Shown one piece after another: positions 57,938-64,000 of a stretch of DNA of 64,000 nucleotides. Source of the stretch: Defluviicoccus sp. bin129 (lineage in GTDB: Bacteria; Pseudomonadota; Alphaproteobacteria; MPNO01); assembly GCA_002239065.1 (NCBI GenBank), contig MPNO01000003.1:92862-156861 (forward strand). The letters are read 5' to 3'. How positions within the stretch are numbered: position 1 is the stretch's first letter; each line of letters starts with the position of its first letter. Both the position numbers and the translations under genes were made by a program. Under the pieces are notes generated by a model. It was not told the DNA's origin and made no database searches. It saw nothing but the letters and a program-made list of their open reading frames with translations.

Positions 57938-59122
57938 ATGCGGGCCGGATACCGGGTAATCGACGTCGACAGCCACGTGACGCCCTCTCTCGAGGTGCTG
58001 CGCCGCCACGCCGATGAGGGGCTCAAGGCGCGCTGGGACGAGTTCGCCCCCTATGTGCGGACCATGAATTCGCCGCCCGGGCGCGGCCACCCGGAGGAGC
58101 CCTGGACGACGCTCAAGATCAACCCGATCCCCTATGACCGCGTGGCCGGCCGGAAAGGCGACGCGGGAGAAGCGGAGAAGGGCGGCGCCGGGGCGCTCGC
58201 CGGTCGCGTGCAGAACATCGCCAGGGAGACCTGCAGCCCGCGGATACAGCACGACAACAGCACCGGCCGGCTGGCCGACATGGACCGGGAGGGGGTCGAC
58301 GTCAACTGCCTGATTCCCGGCACCTGGGCATCGGCCTCGACCGCGCTCGACCCGTCTCTCGCCGTCGGGCTCTATGGCGCCTATCACGAGTACATGGCCG
58401 CGTTCTGCGCCGCCGATCCCGATCGCCTCAAGGGTCTCCTGCTGGCTCCGGCCGCCGATGTCGAATGGGCGGCGGCGGAGATCAGGCGGCGCGGAAACGA
58501 GAAGTGGGTGTCCTGCGTGTGGCCCGTTCTCCCCGAGGGAGTCCCCGTCGACGATCCCGACCACGAGCCGATCTGGCAGGCGATGAACGACTTCCACCTG
58601 CCGATCATGCATCACAGCTTCTTCTACGAGCCGCCCTACTTCCCCGGCTACCGCGACATCTGGGGCAATGCGGCGGTGGCGCGCGTGGCCGCCCACCCCT
58701 GGGGCGCGCAGCGCCTTCTGGCCTATGTGATCTGCGGCGGGATCCTCGACCGCTATCCCGACATCAAGGTGGGGTTTTCCGAGACCGGCCATGGCTGGCT
58801 GCCCTACTGGGTTCTCCGCCTGGACAGCCAGGTGGAGTACGTCACCGGCGCCGTGCCGGCGCTCGCGATGAAGCCCTCCGATTATGTCCGCGCGGGACGC
58901 GTCTTTTGCGCGATCGAGACCCATGAGGGTCCCGACATGACGAAGGCGGTGATGGATGTGCTGGGCGACGGCTGCCTGATGTACGCATCGGACTTTCCGC
59001 ACCCGGAATGCGACTGGCCGCGCTCCGTCGACAACGTGCTCGCCTGGTCCAACTCGATCGGGCCCGGGGCCATGCAAAAGCTGCTCGCCGGCAATGCAGA
59101 CCGTTTTCTCAGGATGCTCTGA
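57938..59122 (+). CDS. Amidohydrolase family 2 protein (ACMSD-like decarboxylase)
   Basis: A 394-residue TIM-barrel enzyme. The N-terminal metal motif is VIDVDSHVTPSLE (DxH), a central His is in PIMHHSFFYEPPYF, and the distal Asp lies in LMYASDFPHPECDW. ACMSD and related non-oxidative decarboxylases of this family act on products of extradiol ring cleavage or on hydroxybenzoates. The ATG follows GGGGAAGGACA. Position next to LigAB and RidA genes supports a meta-cleavage role. Confidence 0.88.
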   Translation: MRAGYRVIDVDSHVTPSLEVLRRHADEGLKARWDEFAPYVRTMNSPPGRGHPEEPWTTLKINPIPYDRVAGRKGDAGEAEKGGAGALAGRVQNIARETCSPRIQHDNSTGRLADMDREGVDVNCLIPGTWASASTALDPSLAVGLYGAYHEYMAAFCAADPDRLKGLLLAPAADVEWAAAEIRRRGNEKWVSCVWPVLPEGVPVDDPDHEPIWQAMNDFHLPIMHHSFFYEPPYFPGYRDIWGNAAVARVAAHPWGAQRLLAYVICGGILDRYPDIKVGFSETGHGWLPYWVLRLDSQVEYVTGAVPALAMKPSDYVRAGRVFCAIETHEGPDMTKAVMDVLGDGCLMYASDFPHPECDWPRSVDNVLAWSNSIGPGAMQKLLAGNADRFLRML

Positions 59123-59150
59123 TTCGGGTGAAGCGGGACGGCGAGGCATC

Positions 59151-59564
59151 GTGAACTACGAACGCGCGCTCGAGATCATGCTGAAGGCCAAGCAGGTCGG
59201 CAGGGACCACGGCCTGGAGGTCAGCGTCGCGGTGGTGGATTCCGCCGGCCATCCGGTCGTGGTCGCGCGCGGCCGGGAAACCGCCTGGCACGGCCCCTAC
59301 ATGGCGACCGGCAAGGCGCGGCTGTCGGCGGCCTTCCGCAAGCCGTCCGACGCCCTGATGGAGCAGTGGAAGGACCGGCCGATGTTCCCGCTCAGCCTGA
59401 CCGAGGTCATCCCCGGCGGGGTGACGCTGAATGCCGGTGGACACCCCATCTTCGACGGCGAAGAATGTATCGGCGCGATCGGAATCGGCGGCGGCTCGCC
59501 GGCGAATGACGGCAAGGTCGCCCGGTTGACGGTCGAGGCCGTCGGCGGCCTGCCGCCGGTCTGA
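59151..59564 (+). CDS. GlcG/HbpS-type protein (DUF336)
   Basis: A 137-residue protein with the DUF336 core: NYERALEIMLKAKQVGRDHG, VAVVDSAGHPVVVARG, LSLTEVIPGGVTLNAGG and IGAIGIGGGSPAND. Relatives include the haem-degrading HbpS and GlcG of glycolate loci; the molecular role in catabolic operons is unclear. The GTG start is 29 bp after the amidohydrolase stop, and LigA follows after 13 bp. It is probably an accessory or cofactor-handling protein for the dioxygenase step. Confidence 0.83.
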   Translation: MNYERALEIMLKAKQVGRDHGLEVSVAVVDSAGHPVVVARGRETAWHGPYMATGKARLSAAFRKPSDALMEQWKDRPMFPLSLTEVIPGGVTLNAGGHPIFDGEECIGAIGIGGGSPANDGKVARLTVEAVGGLPPV

Positions 59565-59577
59565 ACGAGGGAGCCCG

Positions 59578-59883
59578 ATGTCGTCCTACGAACTCAACAA
59601 GGCGATCCACCACATCTATATCGATCGCGACCGGACGATGGCGTTCAGGGACGGCGACCATGCGGTCCTCGACCGCTTCGGGCTCGACGAGAGCGAGCGC
59701 GCGGCCTTGGTCGCACGCGATTTCCCGCGGCTCTGGGCGATGGACGTGCACCCCGTCCTGCTGTTCCACCTCTCCGCGGTCCTCAACCCGCGCGAATGGT
59801 ACGTCAAGGAAGTAGTTCCGAAGATCCGGGACATCCCCAATAGCTGGTACGACTACTACGCCCCGCGCGGGGACGCGGGATAG
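59578..59883 (+). CDS. Extradiol dioxygenase small subunit, LigA family
   Basis: A 101-residue protein of the protocatechuate 4,5-dioxygenase alpha (LigA) family: SSYELNKAIHHIYIDRDRTMAFRDG, then FGLDESERAALVARDFPRLWAMDVHPVLLFHLS. LigA-type subunits cap the active site of the LigB subunit encoded 10 bp downstream. The ATG follows GGGAGC. Substrate may differ from protocatechuate. Confidence 0.88.
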   Translation: MSSYELNKAIHHIYIDRDRTMAFRDGDHAVLDRFGLDESERAALVARDFPRLWAMDVHPVLLFHLSAVLNPREWYVKEVVPKIRDIPNSWYDYYAPRGDAG

Positions 59884-59893
59884 GGGAGGGGTG

Positions 59894-60730
59894 ATGGCGA
59901 AAACCGTCTGCGTCATCGCGTCGACCCACAATCCGCGGATCTTCTGGAACCGCGACAACGCCGACGAGCAGGACCTCGCCGAGCTGGAAGAGGCCTTCGG
60001 CGTGCTTCGCGCGGGGCTCGCCGAGGCCGCGCCCGATGCGATCGTCGTGGTCGCCAACGACCATCTCGACAATTTCTTCTTCGACAACCTGCCGTCCTTC
60101 GCGGTCGGCACGGGCCCGGTCGCCGAGGGGCCGTTCTGGTACGAATCCGAGATCATGCACCTGCCGTCCTATCGCTGCGCGGTGCATCAGGATCTCGCCC
60201 AGGACGTCCTGCGGCGGGGCGCGGAGAACGGCATCCCGTTCTCCCAGGTCCACGAGTTCAAGATCGACCACGCCTTCACCCTGCCGCTCTCCTATGTGCG
60301 GCCGGAACAGGACATCCCCATCGTCCCGATCATCTCCAACGCCTTCGGCTACCCGATCCCCAACACGCGTCGCTGGTATGCGCTGGGAGAGCTGATCGGA
60401 GAGGTGATCCACGCCCGTCCGGCCGACGAGCGCATCGCCGTGATCGGCTCGTTCAATCTCACCGTGGAGGTGGGCGGCCCGAAGATGGGCAACTACAACC
60501 AGGACTTCAATCGCTGGGTGATCCGGCAGATGAGCGACGGCGCGAAGGACACGATCCTCGACTCCCTCTCCGTGCCCCGGCTGATCCGCGAGGGCAACTC
60601 GACCGCGGAGTTCCTCAACTATGTTACGGTCCTCGGCGTGGTCGCCGACCGCAAGCCCGACTTCATTCGTCACAAGCCGGTGCGCGGCGTCGGCACCTGC
60701 CCTGTGGCGCTCTGGAAGGGCGTCGCCTGA
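59894..60730 (+). CDS. Class III extradiol ring-cleavage dioxygenase, LigB family
   Basis: A 278-residue catalytic subunit. Iron ligands are probably the His in CVIASTHNPRIFW and the His in VVANDHLDNFFFD, plus a later Glu. The active-site base is likely in FKIDHAFTLPLSY. It cleaves catecholic or aminophenolic rings next to the hydroxyl pair using Fe(II) and O2. GGGGAGGGG precedes the ATG; a GTG one codon earlier is an alternative. Paired with LigA. Confidence 0.9.
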   Translation: MAKTVCVIASTHNPRIFWNRDNADEQDLAELEEAFGVLRAGLAEAAPDAIVVVANDHLDNFFFDNLPSFAVGTGPVAEGPFWYESEIMHLPSYRCAVHQDLAQDVLRRGAENGIPFSQVHEFKIDHAFTLPLSYVRPEQDIPIVPIISNAFGYPIPNTRRWYALGELIGEVIHARPADERIAVIGSFNLTVEVGGPKMGNYNQDFNRWVIRQMSDGAKDTILDSLSVPRLIREGNSTAEFLNYVTVLGVVADRKPDFIRHKPVRGVGTCPVALWKGVA

Positions 60731-60746
60731 AACCCGGGAGAGTCGC

Positions 60747-61139
60747 ATGGCTCTCGAAAAGCAAGCGATCCACACCGACGCGGCGCCGACGCCGACAGGG
60801 CCGTTCAACCAGGCGATCCGCATCGGCAACCTGGTGTTCACCTCGGGCCAGGCCGGGCGCAACCGCGAGACCGGCAGGATGGGCGACATCCGCGATCAGG
60901 CCCGGCGCTGCATCGGCAATATCGAGGCGATCCTCGCCGAGGGCGGCGCCTCGCTCGCCGACGTGGTCAAGGTAACCGTCTATCTCCGCGATGCCGGGGA
61001 TGCGCCGGCCTTCAACGACGAATACCGCAAGCTGATGCCGGAGCCGCTGCCGGCCCGCTCGTCGGCCTATGTCGGGCTGAAGAACCCCGACATGCTGGTC
61101 GAGATGGAGGCGGTCGCGGTACTGCCCGGGCAATCATAG
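60747..61139 (+). CDS. RidA family protein (enamine/imine deaminase-like)
   Basis: A 130-residue RidA/YjgF/RutC protein. Family blocks are APTPTGPFNQAIRIGNLVFTSGQAG, NIEAILAEGGASLADVVKVTVYL and LPARSSAYVGLKNPDMLVEMEAVA. The usual catalytic Arg is in LPARSS. The family includes 2-aminomuconate deaminase, which acts after extradiol cleavage of aminophenols, so placement directly behind LigAB is suggestive. Closely spaced (16 bp) after ligB. Confidence 0.88.
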   Translation: MALEKQAIHTDAAPTPTGPFNQAIRIGNLVFTSGQAGRNRETGRMGDIRDQARRCIGNIEAILAEGGASLADVVKVTVYLRDAGDAPAFNDEYRKLMPEPLPARSSAYVGLKNPDMLVEMEAVAVLPGQS

Positions 61140-61152
61140 GGGACGGATCGCA

Positions 61153-61998
61153 ATGCCGATGGTCGAGCTGCGCGGCGGGCTCAACATGTATTACGAGATC
61201 CACGGCGAGGGAGACCCGCTGGTCCTGATCGCCGGCACCGGCTCTCACCTGCACAAATGGCACCTCTACCAGGTGCCGTATTTCAGCCAGCGCTACCGCA
61301 CCATCGTCTTCGATCACCGGGGCACCGGAAAGTCGGACAAGCCGGACATCGAGTACTCGATCCCGATGTTCGCCGAGGATCTGTGCGACCTCCTGGATGC
61401 GCTCGGCATCGCCCGGGCCCATATCCTGGGCCATTCGATGGGCGGGCAGGTGGCGCAGCAATTCGCCATCGACTACCCCGACAAGACCCGCGGGCTGGTG
61501 CTGTCCGAGACCGGGTCCGGGCCGTTCCCGGGCTACGACTTCCCGCGCGGCATCCCGCTCCAGACCTGCCTCACCTTCGCCAGGGTCGACGGTTCGGTCG
61601 CCGAACGGCTCAAGGACTCCCATCTCGGCGAATTCTGGTACACGCCGGAATTCCGCAGGAACAACCCCGAGACCATGGAGAAGATCCTCGAGCTCGCGAT
61701 GATGGAGCCGCCGCCCCTGAAGCCCTATCTGCGCCACATCGTCGCGCGCCAGAACCACAACGTGACCGACAAGCTCGACCGGATCGTCGCGCCGACCCTG
61801 ATCGTCGTCGGCGACGAGGACCGTTTCGCCGAGGGCACGGGCGACTTCGTCAAGCAGACCCGCCACCTTCACGGCAAGATCAGGGGCTCGAAGTTCTTCA
61901 TGGTGCCGAACGCCCGCCACGGCGTGTTCTGGGAGCATCCGGAGCTTGTGAACTCGACCATCCATGCGTTTCTGAGCGAGCTTGGGGAGGACGCGTGA
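61153..61998 (+). CDS. Alpha/beta hydrolase
   Basis: A 281-residue hydrolase with nucleophile ILGHSMGGQVAQQ, oxyanion region LVLIAGTGSHLHKW, Asp in LIVVGDEDRFAEG and His in ARHGVFWEHPE. It resembles meta-cleavage product hydrolases and enol-lactonases. It lies 13 bp after the RidA gene and 47 bp before a second solute-binding protein. Likely acts on a ring-opened intermediate. Confidence 0.87.
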   Translation: MPMVELRGGLNMYYEIHGEGDPLVLIAGTGSHLHKWHLYQVPYFSQRYRTIVFDHRGTGKSDKPDIEYSIPMFAEDLCDLLDALGIARAHILGHSMGGQVAQQFAIDYPDKTRGLVLSETGSGPFPGYDFPRGIPLQTCLTFARVDGSVAERLKDSHLGEFWYTPEFRRNNPETMEKILELAMMEPPPLKPYLRHIVARQNHNVTDKLDRIVAPTLIVVGDEDRFAEGTGDFVKQTRHLHGKIRGSKFFMVPNARHGVFWEHPELVNSTIHAFLSELGEDA

Positions 61999-62045
61999 GA
62001 ACGGGTTGGCCGGCCCGGCCCGGCAACCGATCCAGGGAGGAAACA

Positions 62046-63140
62046 ATGACATTTCGCCACGCCACAACCGCGCTGCTCATCGCCGGAGCCGCCGCGCTCA
62101 TCGCCATGCCGGCCGGTGCCGACATGCTTTCGGAGCTGGTCGCGGGCGCGAAGAAGGAGTCGTCGCTCCGCGTGACGCTGCACCCGACGATCGCGCCCGA
62201 CACCGCGAAGAAGGTTGCGGCTGCGTTCAACAAGGCCTACGGGCTGTCGATCGACGTGAAGCCCGACCTGACCGGGCGCTATTCCGGCAAGGCCGCCAAG
62301 GGCGCGATCGAGTACAAGACCGGCGGCAAGCCGTCCTATGACGTGATGGTGCTGAACGAGAGCGCCTTCATGACGCTCGCCGCGGCCGACGCGCTGGTCA
62401 GGATCGAGGGCTGGCGGGACATGCTGCCCGAGGGTACCAACCCGGCCAAGGCAAGCCCGGGGCCGATCGCCGGCATCGGTTTCAAGTGCTGCGACCTTTA
62501 CTGGGGATTCTCTTACAACCCCGGCAAGTTCGACAGCGCCAGGCTGCCGCTCGCGATGAAGGATCTGGGCGGCGCCGGAAAGGCCGCGATAACGCTGTTC
62601 GCCAGCAACATCACGGCCGCGATCCTGAAATACGACGCCGCCACGCTGGTGGGCTACGCCAAGGCGTGGGGCGCGGCCAAGGTCAAGCGGCTGCACCCGA
62701 CGGCGATGGCCCAGCGGGTGGCGCTCGGGGAGTTCGCCCTAGGCGGCTTCCAGTCGACCGAACAGTTCCTCGATGCCACGCAGAAGGGCGCCAAGCTGTC
62801 GATCGCGATGTTCAAGGACTTCGTGCCCCACGGTGTCCTGCTGCATGCCGTCCGCAAGGGCGCCGAAAGTCCCAACGCGGCCAAGCTGTTCGTCATGTGG
62901 ACCACCGGGCGTGACGCCATCGGGGCGATGAGCGAAGGCAACAATCTCGGCAATGCCGATTACGGCGGCAACGAGGCGATAGAGATCGCGCGGCGTGAAT
63001 CGGAGAAGGTCGGCGTGGTTCCCGCATCGTTCTTCGATTCGGCGGAGAACTACGGCAAGCTCCAGTGGCTGGCGACCAAGGCGGGGAAGAAGTTCACCGG
63101 CCAGATCGTCCGCGGCATCAAGGGCACCAAGAAGAAGTAG
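62046..63140 (+). CDS. ABC transporter solute-binding protein, orphan (family 1)
   Basis: A 364-residue periplasmic protein with a signal peptide (ATTALLIAGAAALIAMPAGA). Its binding-protein fold begins LSELVAGAKKESSLRVTLHPTI and includes GGKPSYDVMVLNES and LYWGFSYNPGKFD. No permease or ATPase follows; the FbpBC-like pair at 48952-51859 belongs to the matching class and could be shared. GGGAGG lies before the ATG. A terminator-like hairpin ends the transcript. Confidence 0.87.
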   Translation: MTFRHATTALLIAGAAALIAMPAGADMLSELVAGAKKESSLRVTLHPTIAPDTAKKVAAAFNKAYGLSIDVKPDLTGRYSGKAAKGAIEYKTGGKPSYDVMVLNESAFMTLAAADALVRIEGWRDMLPEGTNPAKASPGPIAGIGFKCCDLYWGFSYNPGKFDSARLPLAMKDLGGAGKAAITLFASNITAAILKYDAATLVGYAKAWGAAKVKRLHPTAMAQRVALGEFALGGFQSTEQFLDATQKGAKLSIAMFKDFVPHGVLLHAVRKGAESPNAAKLFVMWTTGRDAIGAMSEGNNLGNADYGGNEAIEIARRESEKVGVVPASFFDSAENYGKLQWLATKAGKKFTGQIVRGIKGTKKK

Positions 63141-63159
63141 GGCGGCTCGCATAGCGGCG

Positions 63160-63180
63160 TGCGGCCCCTGGCCCGCATTT
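63160..63180 (+). terminator. Intrinsic terminator-like hairpin after the island
   Basis: Arms TGCGGCC and GGCCCGCA pair over 7 bp with one bulge and a 3-base loop, followed by TTTCTC. It lies 20 bp behind the last gene of the island and 5 bp before the start of the group II intron. Confidence 0.6.
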
Positions 63181-63184
63181 CTCA

Positions 63185-64000
63185 GTGCGCCGTGGCAAGG
63201 CGCCGACCCTCAGCGGGTGCGAATCCCGCCCGGCAACTGTCGCTCCGGCCGGTAGCAATCGGAGCGGTTGAAGGAGGTAACGACTTCGACTGAAGCACTT
63301 CGATGCGACGGGCCGCTTTGGGCGGCTCAGCGACCATGCGGGCCGCAACGCGAGTGAACGCCGAGCAGGCCTCGAAACGGGCAACGCGGAGGCCGACCCG
63401 CCTGAGATACGGGGAAGGCTGCCATCGGCCGGGAAGCGGGCGACGTGCGCACCGGCCGGCTCCGCCGGGGTAGTGGCGGCGGCACGCATGGAAGAGGGGG
63501 GCGGTGGCAACACGGGAAGCCCTGTCGGTGGCATGGCACGCGCCAACCGGAACCCCGCGAGGGGCAGGCCGGGCCGGCAGGGTGGCGGAGGGGCTTGTAG
63601 TACCGCGGAAGCCGGGTAACGCCGGCGGAGGGAAGGGGCCCTGGTTCGAGAGCGATGCGGAAAGGGGGGAAGGCATGGCCACTGGCGAGAGCCTATCAGG
63701 GCCAGAGAGGGTTCGGGAACTCCAGACCGTATTACATGCGAAAGCCAAGGAAGAACCCGAACGGCGGTTTCATGCGCTGGTCGACAAGGTGTGGCGCGCG
63801 GACTTTCTCGCGGAAGCCTGGCGGCGGGTCCGTCGCAACGGCGGCTCGGCCGGGGTGGACGGGGAGACCTTCGCGGACATCGAGCGATACGGCGTGGCCC
63901 GCTGGCTCGGGGAACTGGCGCGGGATCTGAGGGACGGGACCTACGCACCGAAGCCGGTGCGGCAGGTGCTGATCCCGAAGAAGCAGCCCGGCAAGTTCCG
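63185..64000 (+). mobile_element. Group II intron, 5' part
   Basis: The element starts with GTGCGCC, the 5' splice-site consensus (GUGYG), at 63185. About 490 nt of structured GC-rich leader (domains I-III) leads to the maturase start; the arms GGCGCC and similar stems and repeated GCGAC/GGCAAG-type segments are typical of domain I. The reading frame of a reverse transcriptase/maturase starts at 63675 and runs off the window. It lies directly downstream of a terminator hairpin. Confidence 0.88.
63675..64000 (+). CDS. ltrA: Group II intron reverse transcriptase/maturase, N-terminal part
   Basis: From an ATG preceded by GGGGGGAAGG, 108 codons are visible before the window ends. ALVDKVWRADFLAEAWRRV and NGGSAGVDGETFADIE are the RT0/RT1 motifs of intron-encoded reverse transcriptases. 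GTYAPKPVRQVLIPKKQPGK precedes the usual RPLGIP block. The protein aids splicing and mobility. The catalytic YADD motif is beyond the window, so intactness cannot be judged. Confidence 0.92.
   Translation, partial: MATGESLSGPERVRELQTVLHAKAKEEPERRFHALVDKVWRADFLAEAWRRVRRNGGSAGVDGETFADIERYGVARWLGELARDLRDGTYAPKPVRQVLIPKKQPGKF

Overview
The window looks like the chromosome of an uncultured, very GC-rich alphaproteobacterium. By eye the GC content is about two thirds or more. The best taxonomic clue is the order GatB/YqeY-like gene, dnaG, rpoD at 35557-39930, with greA divergent next to it, an arrangement familiar from Alphaproteobacteria. The rest is accessory catabolism (luciferase-like monooxygenases, amidohydrolases, amidases, Rieske oxygenases, TRAP and ABC importers), a profile common in environmental or symbiont Rhodospirillales-type genomes. 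No tRNA, rRNA or CRISPR array was seen.

Layout. 1-1215: the 3' end of a luciferase-like monooxygenase gene, a higBA toxin-antitoxin pair, and a second copy of the last 132 bp of the monooxygenase gene. 1222-9258: small-molecule enzymes (CMD family, VOC, PLP enzyme, DUF385, UspA-like, amidase plus M20 hydrolase, monooxygenase plus hydrolase). 9283-9992: a second higBA with its operator, ended by a REP-like palindrome. 10181-15034: amidohydrolases and a two-subunit Rieske dioxygenase. 15100-16509: a complete ISNCY-type insertion sequence that truncated a fumarylacetoacetase-family gene. 16847-23936: a cyclase, a SnoaL-like protein, a Rieske oxygenase, a CoA transferase, an orphan acetone carboxylase gamma-like protein and a DctPQM TRAP importer. 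23950-25771: a Fic protein with a non-canonical motif and an orphan VapB, divergent around palindromic operators. 25802-32031: proXWV and a ubiD-oxidoreductase-bioD run. 32110-34839: amidase, isochorismatase-like hydrolase, SDR. 34836-39930: housekeeping core. 39986-46576: an OYE-family reductase, a repeat-rich LysM protein, an acyltransferase and a hydrolase. 46639-48554: hipBA with three operators.

From 48952 to 63140 lies a mostly co-directional catabolic island. It starts with a three-gene Fe/thiamine/polyamine-type ABC importer, continues with two tandem monooxygenases, an alpha/beta hydrolase, a nitrilase-family amidase, an ACMSD-like amidohydrolase, a GlcG/HbpS-like protein, LigA and LigB extradiol dioxygenase subunits, a RidA protein and a second hydrolase, and ends with a second solute-binding protein. 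I infer an oxidative ring-opening and amide-hydrolysis pathway for an imported nitrogen-containing (hetero)aromatic compound. It combines Rut-like parts with 2-aminophenol / hydroxyanthranilate meta-cleavage parts. This is the best candidate for an undescribed system here. The window ends inside a group II intron placed just behind a terminator hairpin.

Caution: three genes (ubiD at 31717, an amidase at 32981, a flavin oxidoreductase at 40384) are frameshifted at G/C homopolymers. Two of these sites also carry a noisy, C- or G-biased extra copy of adjacent sequence, which looks like an assembly artefact rather than biology.
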